Shown: positions 36,369 to 46,174, counted from the first letter of the stretch. The stretch is DNA of 64,000 nt from Desulfobacter sp. (GCA_028768545.1 CP054838.1:1977501-2041500), one strand, 5' to 3'. Numbers and translations: made by a program. The notes: generated by a model from the letters alone, not told the origin.

Positions 36369-37765
36369 ATTTTTTTTATTTTGCCCCTGACTTCTTGAAG
36401 GCGGGCTTGGGCCTCTTGTTTTACCTTTGGATCGTCTAAGGTCTCAATGGCACGAGTCAGGTGGCGGGTTGCATTTTTAAAGTCTTTTGTGGCGGTATAA
36501 TAGAGCCCCAGGTAGTAGTGAGACATGGGGGAATGCTGCCTTTGGGACATGATATTGGCCATGTGAAAATTGGCCCGGGCAAATTCAGGTTGTTTCAGGT
36601 TCAGAATTTGGGTCAACCCTTTTTGGGCCGCATCCAACTGGCCTGTTTTAATCTGGGCCACAGATCGGTAATAAACAGCCAGATTCCCCATAATCTTGTC
36701 ATGGGTCACCCCCTCTAAAATGGACAAGGCCTTTGAATAATGTTCCGCCCGGATATGGAGCCTTCCCAGTTCCAGAAGAATCATGGGATCAAAGATCTGG
36801 GTGGAAAGGGCCTTGTCCAGGTATTTAATGCCCAGGTCCAGTCGGTTGGTCCTGCCGTAGAGAAGGCCTAAGCCATAGTTGAGGGCCGGGCTGTCCGGAT
36901 TTTTTTCAAGTTTGAGCCTGATTTTGTCAATATAGGCCTTGGGGTCGCTGTAAAGCCCGATAGTCCTGTATTTAACCATCTGGAAATCATAGTTGTCCGG
37001 CGGACTGGGTTTGTCTCCAGGCGGAACATAGTTTTCCAGAATACCGGCAAGATGGGCAATCCTTGAGCCTGTGCCCGGATGGGTTTTAAAATAGTCTGGA
37101 ATTCCTTCAATCCCCTGGTAATCGGCTTCCCTTATTTTAATGAGGGCAGAGAGCAGGCCCTGGGGGGAATATCCTGTTTTTTCAAGGAAGAGAACGGCTT
37201 TCTGATCTGCCTCGGTCTCGTTGTCCCGGGTAAAGGAGAGCATGGAAGACTGTCCGGCGGCCATGGCCCCGATGGTCAGGGCCGAACCGGCATCTCCGCT
37301 GCTGGAGGAGCCGATGAGCACCCCGGCCAATATGCCTGCCAGGCTGCCGATGGTCACTATCTTGGACCGGTCAATGGACTGGGATACATGGCGGCTGGCA
37401 GCATGGGCCACCTCATGGGCCATGATGCCGGCAAGTTCGTCCATGGTATCCAGAGAATTGATCAGACCCCGGTGGATGAAAATATTGGCCGAAGGACCTG
37501 CAAAGGCATTAAAGGTATTGTCATTGATCATGTTAAAGTCAAAGTGAAAGGGCTGGGCAGGCAGGATATCAACAATGTGGCGGCCTACGGTGTTGATCAT
37601 TTTAACCACCACAGGGTCATGAAGGATCAGGTCCTGTTCTTCGATCATTTCCATGAACTGGGTTCCCATTTTTTGTTCATCAGGTATGGAAATGGCAAAG
37701 GCCCTGGGGCTGAATATAAAGATCAGGGCCAGGCTTAGACAGGCCATGGGTTTAAGATGGATCAT
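36350..37765 (-). CDS. M48 metalloprotease with TPR repeats (BepA-like)
   Basis: A signal peptide (KPMACLSLALIFIFSPRAFA) is followed by a zinc peptidase domain with HEVAH at 117-121 and the third ligand in NETEADQKA, then TPR helices (ALNYGLGLLYGRTNRLDLGI, HSPMSHYYLGLYYTATKDF). This matches periplasmic BepA/YfgC-type proteases, which act on outer-membrane assembly by degrading or helping stalled LptD/BAM clients. Length (471) is close to the E. coli protein. The ribosome site is weak. Confidence 0.92.
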   Translation of the reverse strand: MIHLKPMACLSLALIFIFSPRAFAISIPDEQKMGTQFMEMIEEQDLILHDPVVVKMINTVGRHIVDILPAQPFHFDFNMINDNTFNAFAGPSANIFIHRGLINSLDTMDELAGIMAHEVAHAASRHVSQSIDRSKIVTIGSLAGILAGVLIGSSSSGDAGSALTIGAMAAGQSSMLSFTRDNETEADQKAVLFLEKTGYSPQGLLSALIKIREADYQGIEGIPDYFKTHPGTGSRIAHLAGILENYVPPGDKPSPPDNYDFQMVKYRTIGLYSDPKAYIDKIRLKLEKNPDSPALNYGLGLLYGRTNRLDLGIKYLDKALSTQIFDPMILLELGRLHIRAEHYSKALSILEGVTHDKIMGNLAVYYRSVAQIKTGQLDAAQKGLTQILNLKQPEFARANFHMANIMSQRQHSPMSHYYLGLYYTATKDFKNATRHLTRAIETLDDPKVKQEAQARLQEVRGKIKKMARQKS

Positions 37766-37802
37766 GGATATACCGGGTCAAACTTTCTTCCCCCAGGGGA
37801 AA

Positions 37803-38339
37803 TTAAATATTTACAAATTCAGTATGCTCCATGGCAATTTCAATGCGGAAGCTGTAATTGCCGATTTTAAGCGAGAGTCTGCGGTTTTCAGCATAGGAGG
37901 CATCAATGACCAGGGTAATGGCCGAATTCAGGGTCAGGGCCTTGGGGTGCCCAATCACGGCATTGAGGTTAAATTGTTCTTCCACATCTTTGATCAGCTG
38001 ACCTAACAGCTGGTTGGTGATCTCTCCTATGGTGTCTGCAACTTCTGGGTCTGCAATGGAGCTTGCCAGTTCATCTTCCGGCATGCCCATGGTGAGCATG
38101 TATTTTTTATAGAGTTCAAAGGCTGCTTCTGCTGTGAAATTTAAAATAACAAGGCCGATATAGTCCCCGTCAAATTGAACAAAACAGGTGAGATCCGGTT
38201 TCATGGAGACCTTGGGGATTTTCTGGATGGTTTTCGAATAGGTGATTGTCTGGCCCGTGCTCATCTCCAGGGTGTTTTGAGCCGTGGTCAGAAAAATTTT
38301 TGATATGGCATCAATGGATGGAATATTGGATTTGCCCAT
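37803..38339 (-). CDS. CheX-like / DUF3334-like protein
   Basis: The 178-residue protein resembles the CheX/CheC phosphatase fold. The helix VADTIGEITNQLLGQLIKDV has the E-x2-N spacing of CheX active-site helices, and the strands CFVQFDGDYIGLVILNFTAE and KALTLNSAITLVIDASYAEN fit the rest. CheX dephosphorylates CheY-P; whether this protein does so is untested, and no chemotaxis genes are nearby. AAGGAG precedes the ATG. Confidence 0.65.
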   Translation of the reverse strand: MGKSNIPSIDAISKIFLTTAQNTLEMSTGQTITYSKTIQKIPKVSMKPDLTCFVQFDGDYIGLVILNFTAEAAFELYKKYMLTMGMPEDELASSIADPEVADTIGEITNQLLGQLIKDVEEQFNLNAVIGHPKALTLNSAITLVIDASYAENRRLSLKIGNYSFRIEIAMEHTEFVNI

Positions 38340-38545
38340 GTTTCTCCTTATAAATTACAGATGCATACATCCGTTGATTATCAATAATATCCCGCGAAAT
38401 GTCAAATACTTATCCTTTTTTTATAGGGGGGGATCAGCTCTTGTCTGTTCACTGCGCCTTTGCCAGGAATTCGGGATAGAGAAAAGGCCTTTAATCCGAG
38501 TTTAAATGAGTTCATTGGATTTTGTGCATAATTTTTTGTACCCGG

Positions 38546-39475
38546 TTAGCGTTCTTCTCTGAAGTACGGGTTTCCAAGTTCCGCAGGAGGAGCGTTCTCC
38601 TTTGATTCTCTTATTGAGACCAGAATCAGAACCAGGGTGGTAAACACATAGGGAAGCATATCAATGATATATTGGGAAAAATGAATATCAAACTTTTGAA
38701 GCCTGAAACCAATGATATCAAGCCCCCCGAAAAGAAAGGCAGCATAAATGGCCCGATAGGGGCTCCATTTGGAAAAGATCACAAGGGCGACCGCGATCCA
38801 GCCCCTTCCTGCAGACACATTTTCCTGCCATGAAGGGATATAAACCAGTGAGAGATACGCCCCGCCCAGTCCGCAAAAGGCACCGCCTGCCAGGGTGTGG
38901 ATGTACTGGTATAAGGAGACCCTGATGCCTGCGGCATCGGCCGCAGCGGTATTTTCCCCCACAGCCAAAAGGTTGAGCCCGGCCCTTGTTCTATACAGGT
39001 AGATCCCGGTCAGTATTGCCAGGACATATCCAATATAAACAAAGATTCCCTGCCTGAAAAAGATCTCTCCTATAAACGGGATCTGGCCCAGAATGGGCAG
39101 ATGAATTTCAACAAAGAATTTTTTCATTGAATCTGAAATGACTTCGCCCATGAGGCCCTGACCCAGAAAGCTTGAAAAACCGGTTCCAAATATGGTCAGG
39201 GATAATCCGGCCACAACCTGGTTGGCCCTCAGGGTGATGGTCAGAAAGGCAAAGATTGAGGCCCCAAAGGCACCTGACACCATGGCGGCAATAATGGACA
39301 GATAGGGGTTGGCCGTTGCCAGTCCTACTTTAAAACCGATCACAGCACCCATGAGCATCATGCCTTCAACGCCCAGGTTCAGCTTACCTGATTTTTCCGT
39401 AATGATCTCTCCTAGGATGGCAAATAAAAGCGGAGTGCCTGCAACAACGGCTGCTGCTAAAAAAAGAGTTAACAT
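38546..39475 (-). CDS. BMP-type nucleoside ABC transporter, permease 2
   Basis: The 309-residue inner-membrane permease has the BPD_transp_2 signature (ILGEIITEKSGKLNLGVEGM, MLMGAV) and about eight to nine membrane helices. Family members (NupQ/YufQ-like) carry purine nucleosides or related solutes with a BMP-family lipoprotein. Its ATG overlaps the end of the upstream permease gene by seven bases. It is last in a four-gene minus-strand operon. Confidence 0.92.
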   Translation of the reverse strand: MLTLFLAAAVVAGTPLLFAILGEIITEKSGKLNLGVEGMMLMGAVIGFKVGLATANPYLSIIAAMVSGAFGASIFAFLTITLRANQVVAGLSLTIFGTGFSSFLGQGLMGEVISDSMKKFFVEIHLPILGQIPFIGEIFFRQGIFVYIGYVLAILTGIYLYRTRAGLNLLAVGENTAAADAAGIRVSLYQYIHTLAGGAFCGLGGAYLSLVYIPSWQENVSAGRGWIAVALVIFSKWSPYRAIYAAFLFGGLDIIGFRLQKFDIHFSQYIIDMLPYVFTTLVLILVSIRESKENAPPAELGNPYFREER

Positions 39476-40560
39476 AGGTCTTTTCCGTTTTGTCTGTCGG
39501 TATGAGTGTTTCTTTTTTTATTAACGATCAGCCGGTATCGGATAAAAAATTCGCTCCCAAGAACAAAGAAGAGTATCATTCCCTGGAGAATTTCCGCGGC
39601 GGAATTGGGGATCTGATAGGCCAGCTGAATAAAAGAGCCTCCCTGGACCATGGCGGCAAATAAAAAAGAGACGCCGATGATGATGGGCGCGGATAATCCG
39701 GCAAGCCAGGCCGTTATAATGGCCGTGTACCCTACCCCTCCTGAGATTTCAACGGAAAGGGTTCTGCTTACGGCAGAGGCTTCAATCATCCCGGCCATAC
39801 CGCAGATGCCGCCGCTGATGATCATGGTGACCAAAATGATTTTGCCCACATTCATGCCGGCGTATCTTGCCGTATTTTCACTTTCGCCAATGACACTTAT
39901 TTCATATCCTTGTTTGGTGTGGTTGATAAAGTACCAGACCAGTGCGGCCATGATCAGGGCAATGACCCAGCCTGTATGGACGCCCCAGAGTTTTGGAAGC
40001 ACCGCAGCTTCGCTGAAATTGGCAATTTTGGGAAACCCCATGGCATTGGGGTCTTTCCAGGGCCCGTACTGAAGATAGGTAATCCATTTTAAGGCAATAT
40101 AGTTCATCATCAGGGTAAATATGGTTTCGTTTGTATTAAATCTGGCCCTGAAAAAGGCCGGGATCAAGGCCCAGAATCCTCCGCCGATAAAGCCTGCAAC
40201 AAACATCATGGGCAAGAGCAGCCCCCTGTTTAAGTTCGGAAAGGTTAAGGCTACCCAACTGGCCATAAAAGCGCCCATGATAATCTGGCCTTCGGCGCCG
40301 ATATTCCAGAATTTCATTTTAAAGGCCACGGCAATCCCAAGGGAGGTAATGATCAAGGGAATTGATTTGGTGATGGTTTCAATCATTCTGTATTTTGTTC
40401 CAAAGGCCCCTTTGACAATGGAAATATAGACATCAATGGGGTTGTGCTCCATGAGCAGGATAAAGAGCGCGGATGTCAGCAAGGCCAGAATCACGGCAAT
40501 GATTCGTATTGAGACCGCTTTTCTTTTGGAACAATGTCCCCTGTTAACCATTCTGATCAT
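39469..40560 (-). CDS. BMP-type nucleoside ABC transporter, permease 1
   Basis: About 363 residues from the ATG at 40560, which has AAAGGGGCGG upstream and overlaps the ATPase gene end. Membrane helices start at IIAVILALLTSALFILLMEH. The permease motif AFKMKFWNIGAEGQIIMGA is the NupP/YufP signature. It forms the translocation channel with the 38546 permease. Confidence 0.92.
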   Translation of the reverse strand: MIRMVNRGHCSKRKAVSIRIIAVILALLTSALFILLMEHNPIDVYISIVKGAFGTKYRMIETITKSIPLIITSLGIAVAFKMKFWNIGAEGQIIMGAFMASWVALTFPNLNRGLLLPMMFVAGFIGGGFWALIPAFFRARFNTNETIFTLMMNYIALKWITYLQYGPWKDPNAMGFPKIANFSEAAVLPKLWGVHTGWVIALIMAALVWYFINHTKQGYEISVIGESENTARYAGMNVGKIILVTMIISGGICGMAGMIEASAVSRTLSVEISGGVGYTAIITAWLAGLSAPIIIGVSFLFAAMVQGGSFIQLAYQIPNSAAEILQGMILFFVLGSEFFIRYRLIVNKKRNTHTDRQNGKDLC

Positions 40561-42094
40561 GGGCCGCCCCTTTAAATTCAATTGATTGATCGTAAGATTT
40601 GCCGGCCATCATGAGTCCGATCTCCTCTTTAGAGACGGTGTCTGCCTTAACCGTTCCCGTTATTTTTCCATGGCACAATACAATAATTCTGTCACATAAC
40701 TCCATGAGCACATCCAAGTCTTCACCCACATATAAAATACCCACGCCCATCTGTTTTTGTTCGTTGATAAGATCATATATGAGATGGGAGGAGCCGATAT
40801 CAAGGCCTCGGGTGGGGTAGGCAGTGATCAGAATGGTGGGGTTTGAATCAATCTCTCGTCCGAGGAGTACTTTCTGGATATTTCCACCGGAAAGAAGCTT
40901 GACTGGATGCTTGATGCCCGGTGTATAGATATTTAGCTTTTCAACAAGGCATTCGGCCTTTTGGGCGGCAGGTTTCCGGTTGAGAAAAAAACCGCTCTGC
41001 TTATAATAATCTCTTAAGATGGTATTGTTGATAATATCCATGGAAGAAACAAGACCCATGCCAAGGCGGTCTTCGGGGATAAAACTCATGCTGATCCCTT
41101 TTTTAAGGATCTGGCGGCAGGTTCTGCCAAGGATATTTTCATTTTTATAGATAATTTTTCCGGACACATCGTGCTCAAGCCCGACAATGGCCTCGCAGAG
41201 TTCCTTTTGCCCGCTGCCTGCAACACCGGCCACCCCAAGGATCTCTCCTGAGGCAAGGGTAAAGGAGATCTCTTTTAATTTTTGTACCCCTTCTTTATCA
41301 AGGACAGAGAGATTCTCAACTTCCATGAGGGTTTTGTTATCTCTTGTTGCCACCCGGTCGATGGACAGATTGACGGCTTTGCCCACCATTAAATCCGTGA
41401 GATGTTTGGGCGAGGTATCCCTGGTTCTTACCGAGCCGACACTCTTTCCCTTTCGCATGACAGAGACCCAGTCGCTTATGGACATGACCTCGTTGAGTTT
41501 ATGGGTGATGATAATAATGGCGCAGTTTTCTTCTTTCATTTTTCGAAGAATATCAAAGAGCTTGTCAACCTCCTGGGGGGTGAGAACCGCCGTGGGTTCG
41601 TCCAGAATCAGGATATCCGCTCCCCTGAACAAAACCTTTAAAATCTCAACATTCTGTTTCTCTCCCACGGACATATTGTAGATCTTTTTGTTGGGATCGA
41701 CATTCAATCCAAACCGGTCGCTGATCTGTTTTATTTTTTTTCCAAGCTTTTTACGATTTAGAAAAAATGGGACCTCCTGGCCCAGAATGATATTTTCAGC
41801 TGCGGTCATCACTTCAACCAGTTTGAAATGCTGATGAATCATCCCTATTTTAGCTTTTATGGCATCTTTGGGAGAATTGAAACCTACCTGTTTTCCCTTA
41901 ACAAGAATCGAGCCTTTATCAGGCCTGTAAATCCCGGACAGCATATTCATCAGCGTTGATTTCCCGGCCCCGTTTTCACCTAAAAGCGCATAAATATCCC
42001 CCTTTTTAACTTCAAAGGAGACATCTTTATTGGCCACGACAGACCCAAAGGTCTTTGTAATGTCAATCATCTTAACGAAAATGTCAGAGTTCAT
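40544..42094 (-). CDS. BMP-type nucleoside ABC transporter, double ATPase
   Basis: The 516-residue protein contains two fused nucleotide-binding domains. The first is complete: Walker A GENGAGKST, MIHQHFKLV as Q-loop, MSVGEKQNVEILK as signature and ILDEPTAVLT as Walker B. The second is degenerate at Walker A (GVAGSGQKE) with LLSGGNIQKVLLGREI and ITAYPTRGLD, as usual in the NupO/RbsA/YufO class. It powers the two permeases downstream. It is separated from the lipoprotein gene by a 213-bp hairpin-rich spacer. Confidence 0.93.
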   Translation of the reverse strand: MNSDIFVKMIDITKTFGSVVANKDVSFEVKKGDIYALLGENGAGKSTLMNMLSGIYRPDKGSILVKGKQVGFNSPKDAIKAKIGMIHQHFKLVEVMTAAENIILGQEVPFFLNRKKLGKKIKQISDRFGLNVDPNKKIYNMSVGEKQNVEILKVLFRGADILILDEPTAVLTPQEVDKLFDILRKMKEENCAIIIITHKLNEVMSISDWVSVMRKGKSVGSVRTRDTSPKHLTDLMVGKAVNLSIDRVATRDNKTLMEVENLSVLDKEGVQKLKEISFTLASGEILGVAGVAGSGQKELCEAIVGLEHDVSGKIIYKNENILGRTCRQILKKGISMSFIPEDRLGMGLVSSMDIINNTILRDYYKQSGFFLNRKPAAQKAECLVEKLNIYTPGIKHPVKLLSGGNIQKVLLGREIDSNPTILITAYPTRGLDIGSSHLIYDLINEQKQMGVGILYVGEDLDVLMELCDRIIVLCHGKITGTVKADTVSKEEIGLMMAGKSYDQSIEFKGAAHDQNG

Positions 42095-42128
42095 TGAAAA
42101 TTTCCGGTGTTATTTAATTCTGAATAAA

Positions 42129-42281
42129 AACTGACCCAGGGTGTATTCCATGGGTCAGTTCAGGGGAAATCAATTTATCGCTGCCGTTGGTCACCCGGGG
42201 ATAAACCTTAGGTGACGTCCGGATAAAGTATACGGGTGAATCGGTCACCGCCAACAATCTAATGCGGTTGGAGGTGACCGA
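42129..42281 (-). promoter_or_regulatory. Hairpin-rich spacer inside the transporter operon
   Basis: A perfect 10-bp stem (AACTGACCCA, 42129-42138, with 42151-42160) and a second stem with TCGGTCACC (42241-42249) pairing with GGTGACCGA (42273-42281) lie between the lipoprotein and ATPase genes. Extra GGTCACC/GGTGAC copies at 42188 and 42211 permit alternative pairing. This fits mRNA processing or stabilisation that makes more binding protein than ATPase. Confidence 0.5.
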
Positions 42282-42307
42282 TGGTTCAACTGTTTAGGTT
42301 TAAAAGA

Positions 42308-43447
42308 TTATTCTGATTTGATTTTACCGACAACACCTTCAACAAACCAGTCCATTCCAAGCATATCCTTGTCAGACATGGTTGTATTTTCATCAACCTT
42401 TACCGTTCCGGCCTGGTTTTTGATCGGACCTGCGAAAACATGGAAGGAACCATCTTTGATTTTTGCAGTATAGGCGTCCACTTCCTTGGCTGCGCCCTCG
42501 GGAGCATTGGCTGTGAGATCGGCCAGTTTTACAATTTCATCTTTTAAACCGCCCCAGAAGCTGTGGGTTTTCCAGGTACCGTCCTGGACGGCTTTTACCT
42601 GGTCAATGTAATAGGGAGCCCAGTCCCATACCGGTGCTGTCATATAGGCTTTGGGTGCCATATCTTTCATGTCTGAATTATACCCGATTGAAAATACCCC
42701 CCGTTCTTCTGCTGCCTGCTGGGGACCTGCGGTATCCTGATGCTGGGCAATAATGTCGCAGCTTTCATCAAGAAGTGCCTTGGCCGCTTCTTTTTCCTTT
42801 GCAGGATCATACCAGGTATGGGTCCATCTGACATTGACACTGGCCTCGGGATTAACGGCTTTTACGCCCAGGGTAAAGGCATTGATGCCCCTGATCACTT
42901 CGGGGATTTCAAAGGCAGCCACATAGCCGATTTTATTTGTTTCTGTTTTAAGACCTGCCACCAGGCCGGAAAGGAATCTTGGCTCGTACATTCTTCCAAA
43001 GTGATTGGCCATGTTTTCCGTTTGTTTGTATCCTGAGCAATGGGAAAATTTGACCTGGGGAAATTCTTTGGAAATTTCTTCAACATAGTCCATGTAACCG
43101 AAACTTCCGGCAAAAATCAATTGGGCACCCTGGTCAACCATATTCCTGATGATCTCTTTTACTTCAGGACCTTCAGGGCAGGACTCTTTATAGATTGTTT
43201 TTACATTCATGGCCTTTTCAAGTTCAAGACGGCCCTGATCCTGGGCAAAGGTCCAGCCTCCGTCCCCAATGGGACCCACATAGATAAATCCAACGACCAA
43301 GGGGTCTTTAGCAGGTGCAACAGCCTCTTTTTGCACCTCTTCTTTTTTAACCTCTTTTTTTTCAGTATCCTCTTGTTGCCCGCATCCTGCAACCATTAAA
43401 CATAAAATCGCCATAAATGCTAAAAAACTTCTGATTCCTTTTTTCAA
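42308..43447 (-). CDS. BMP-family (PnrA-like) nucleoside-binding lipoprotein
   Basis: The N terminus has a lipoprotein signal with lipobox VAGC (acylated Cys near residue 22) and an acidic/Lys linker. The mature domain has VGFIYVGPIGDGGWTFAQDQ and DQGAQLIFAGSFGYMDYVEE, typical of the BMP/PnrA family that binds purine nucleosides outside the membrane. The start is TTG with AGGAGG six bases upstream; no nearby ATG fits. It is first in the operon. I saw no purine riboswitch in the 600 bp upstream (43448-44052), which hold no gene. Confidence 0.92.
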   Translation of the reverse strand: MKKGIRSFLAFMAILCLMVAGCGQQEDTEKKEVKKEEVQKEAVAPAKDPLVVGFIYVGPIGDGGWTFAQDQGRLELEKAMNVKTIYKESCPEGPEVKEIIRNMVDQGAQLIFAGSFGYMDYVEEISKEFPQVKFSHCSGYKQTENMANHFGRMYEPRFLSGLVAGLKTETNKIGYVAAFEIPEVIRGINAFTLGVKAVNPEASVNVRWTHTWYDPAKEKEAAKALLDESCDIIAQHQDTAGPQQAAEERGVFSIGYNSDMKDMAPKAYMTAPVWDWAPYYIDQVKAVQDGTWKTHSFWGGLKDEIVKLADLTANAPEGAAKEVDAYTAKIKDGSFHVFAGPIKNQAGTVKVDENTTMSDKDMLGMDWFVEGVVGKIKSE

Positions 43448-44052
43448 AACCTGCCTCCTTTGAATTTATCCATACGCACTTTAACTTATTGGGCTCAAAA
43501 ATCCCGGAGTAATATTCTATTTAAAATAATACGTTTACCCTGCAAAAATAAATTTAGCTTTAAATTGTATACCGGTCCGGTTAAATTTGCTTTAAATACC
43601 ATACCCATACAATCAAAAACAGATTCACAATTTTAGGAGAAAAGATACCATTCTGGCATTTTTTTTCAAGCCTTTTTATCATGGCCTCGGCCTGAGATTC
43701 AATAAATTCATTCGGGGGAACACGGGGCAGGCAAAAACAGCATCCAAAGGGCAGAGCCTTTTGGATCGGATGGAAATAGGTGTTTGGTTAATAAATCTAT
43801 GGAAAATTTTTAAGGCCTGACCCATGGCCTGCCGGGTTGGGACATGATTTTGGATGGGACGGGTCCGGGAGCCTTTTCAGGCGGTGGATTGGGGGGGAGG
43901 TTTTAAGACCGTAAAAAGGGGAAACCAGGGTATGGTTTTAAATGCGCCCCGGGCAACTGCGTTTTTTTATATCGACAGACATAATAAAATATGCTTGAAT
44001 AATTTATTCTGGATAAGGGCTTAGTTCAAATCATCATGGAGATGAGAAGATT

Positions 44053-44502
44053 ATGGATAGTCTTGAAGATGTTTTAAAACAGTCAATTGTTTTCAACTCG
44101 GTGGCAGATGGTGATCTTGACAGGATCATGCCTTTGTTTATCAAATGGGAGCTTCACACTGGCGATATCCTGGCCACAGCCAGGGACTCGGCCCAGTTCT
44201 TTTTTCTTTTGGCAGAGGGAACCTTGCTCATGGCCATGGATGAAGGCCGCGCCGTGGTTCTGGATATGCCGGGAGATTTCGGGGCAATGGAATTGCTTTC
44301 CCGTGACGGCATTTATACCACAACGGTCACTGCCCTGGAAAATGGTCTGGCCTGGGCCATCCCAAGGACCGATTTTCTCGGGTTTATTCAGGAAGATACC
44401 CCCGGGGCTGCCGGGGTGATGGCCGGGTGGCAGCAGTTTCTTGATACCCGTGCCATGTTTGCCAAGCAGATAACCAAGATTGATGTACCGGTGATGTCTT
44501 AA
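44053..44502 (+). CDS. Cyclic-nucleotide-binding-domain protein
   Basis: The 149-residue protein is a single cNMP-binding beta-barrel (ILATARDSAQFFFLLAEGTL, MPGDFGAMELLSRDGIYTTT). The phosphate-binding cassette lacks the canonical Arg (FGAMELLSRDGIYTTTV), so it may not bind cAMP. There is no helix-turn-helix or other effector domain. It ends 15 bp before the OadG-like gene, suggesting a regulatory subunit role. Confidence 0.8.
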   Translation: MDSLEDVLKQSIVFNSVADGDLDRIMPLFIKWELHTGDILATARDSAQFFFLLAEGTLLMAMDEGRAVVLDMPGDFGAMELLSRDGIYTTTVTALENGLAWAIPRTDFLGFIQEDTPGAAGVMAGWQQFLDTRAMFAKQITKIDVPVMS

Positions 44503-44517
44503 ATAAGGAGGTGGACT

Positions 44518-44958
44518 TTGTACGGACTTGAAGCAATTAGTGCCAATAACGGGTGGGCAGTTTCCGTTGTGGGTATTTCCATCGTTTTTACCGGCCTTGT
44601 CATGCTTTCTTTGGTCATATCCCAACTTCACAAGGTGATTGACCTGATTGAAAATCCTGAGAAAATTAAAAAGGTGTTCGGGTCTAAAAAACAAGCGTCA
44701 AAGGACAAGGCACAGGCCTTGTCTATTATGGTGATTACAGAGGAGCAAAAAGAAATTGCCAAACAATTTGCCCTTTTGGTCAGAACCATGGAAGATCATT
44801 TTCCTTTACCCCGCCTTTTGCGGCTGGCGGTTATTTCCGGAATCAAGGATCCCCATGCCAATTTGAATATCCTGCTCAAAGCCTTTATCATCGTGGCCGA
44901 TCAGGACGGGTATTTTTCCTGGGATGAGGAGCAGTTCTCCCAAACCATTTCATATTAA
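44518..44958 (+). CDS. oadG: OadG-like small membrane subunit
   Basis: One N-terminal membrane helix (WAVSVVGISIVFTGLVMLSLVI in outline) followed by a charged cytoplasmic tail matches the gamma subunit of sodium-pumping decarboxylases. The start is TTG, chosen because AGGAGGTG lies four bases before it. The tail has a conserved-looking EEQKEIAKQFALLVRTMED and a C-terminal DQDGYFSWDEEQF. It is placed directly before the beta subunit. Confidence 0.75.
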   Translation: MYGLEAISANNGWAVSVVGISIVFTGLVMLSLVISQLHKVIDLIENPEKIKKVFGSKKQASKDKAQALSIMVITEEQKEIAKQFALLVRTMEDHFPLPRLLRLAVISGIKDPHANLNILLKAFIIVADQDGYFSWDEEQFSQTISY

Positions 44959-44992
44959 GCCGGTTATAACGTTATCAAAGGGAAATAGTTGA

Positions 44993-46120
44993 ATGGATGC
45001 TTTATTCTTAGAATTTTTTCAGAACACCGGGTTTTTTCTATGCGATTACCGAAACATTATCATGATATTGATCGGCATGATCTTTATCTATCTTGGCATT
45101 GCCAAGGATTATGAGCCCCTGCTTCTAGTCCCCATAGGCTTTGGCATGCTCATGGGAAATATTCCCATTTTCAAGGGTCTGGGCCTTGGCATTTATGAGA
45201 GCAACTCGGTGCTCCACTATCTGTACTTTGGCGTGACCCAGGGAATTTATCCCCCCCTGGTATTTTTAGGGATCGGGGCCATGACGGACTTTTCAACCCT
45301 GCTGGCCCGCCCTGTGCTCATGCTGCTGGGTGCCGCTGCCCAGGCGGGTATTTTTATCACCTTTCTGGGTGCCCTCGCCCTTGGGTTTGCGCCCAACGAG
45401 GCTGCGTCCATCGGTATTATCGGCGGTGCTGACGGACCTACGGCCATATTTTTAACGGCAAAACTTGCCCCTGCCCTTATCGGCCCCATTGCCGTGGCTG
45501 CCTATTCCTATATGGCCTTGGTCCCGGTGATCCAGCCGCCCATTATGAAGCTTTTAACCTCGAGAAAAGAGCGGCTGATCCGGATGGAGGAACCCCGCCA
45601 GGTTTCCAAACGGGAAAAGATGATTTTCCCCATTGTGGCCTTTCTTCTCTGCTGCTTTATTGCTCCTGCGGCCCTGCCGCTTTTGGGCATGCTCTGCTTT
45701 GGAAACGTTCTCAAAGAGGCTGTGGTGACAGAGCGTTTGGCTGTAACCGCCCGTAACGCCATCATTGACACGGCCACCATCCTTTTAGGGGTGACTGTGG
45801 GGGCGTCCACCCAGGGGGATGTGTTCTTGACCAAAAGCTCCGTAGGCATTTTTATTCTGGGCGCGGTCTCATTCTGCATTGCCACGGCCTGCGGCCTGCT
45901 GTTTGCCAAATTCATGAACCTGTTTTTGAAAAAGAAGATCAATCCTTTGCTCGGGGCTGCCGGCGTCTCTGCCGTGCCTGATTCCGCCCGGGTGGTTCAG
46001 GTTGTGGGCCAGCGGGAAGATCCCACCAATTTTCTGCTCATGCATGCCATGGCCCCAAATGTATCCGGGGTGATCGGCTCTGCCATTGCCGCAGGCGTTC
46101 TTTGGAGTCTGATGGTTTAA
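44993..46120 (+). CDS. oadB: Sodium-translocating decarboxylase beta subunit
   Basis: The 375-residue membrane protein is OadB/GcdB/MmdB-like. Visible family features are MGNIPIFKG, LVFLGIGAMTDFSTLLA, GIIGGADGPTAIFLTAKLAP (the channel region with the functional Asp) and AAGVSAVPDSARVVQ. The family couples decarboxylation of a biotin-bound carboxylate to sodium export. No alpha (carboxyltransferase) or biotin-carrier gene is present in the window, so the partner must be elsewhere. Confidence 0.93.
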   Translation: MDALFLEFFQNTGFFLCDYRNIIMILIGMIFIYLGIAKDYEPLLLVPIGFGMLMGNIPIFKGLGLGIYESNSVLHYLYFGVTQGIYPPLVFLGIGAMTDFSTLLARPVLMLLGAAAQAGIFITFLGALALGFAPNEAASIGIIGGADGPTAIFLTAKLAPALIGPIAVAAYSYMALVPVIQPPIMKLLTSRKERLIRMEEPRQVSKREKMIFPIVAFLLCCFIAPAALPLLGMLCFGNVLKEAVVTERLAVTARNAIIDTATILLGVTVGASTQGDVFLTKSSVGIFILGAVSFCIATACGLLFAKFMNLFLKKKINPLLGAAGVSAVPDSARVVQVVGQREDPTNFLLMHAMAPNVSGVIGSAIAAGVLWSLMV

Positions 46121-46135
46121 AATAAAATTTTTAAG

Positions 46136-46174
46136 AAAAAAAGCCTGCATCCCTCTGGGGTGCAGGCTTTTTTT
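46136..46174. terminator. Bidirectional rho-independent terminator
   Basis: AAGCCTGCATCCC pairs with GGGGTGCAGGCTT, with seven A before and seven T after. It lies between the stop of oadB and the stop of the convergent phosphoesterase gene. Confidence 0.9.

Noticed and set aside
43448..44052. Purine riboswitch upstream of the BMP lipoprotein
   Set aside because: The conserved purine-aptamer loops were not found on the minus strand; only a plain ATCCAAAGG hairpin near 43740 was seen.
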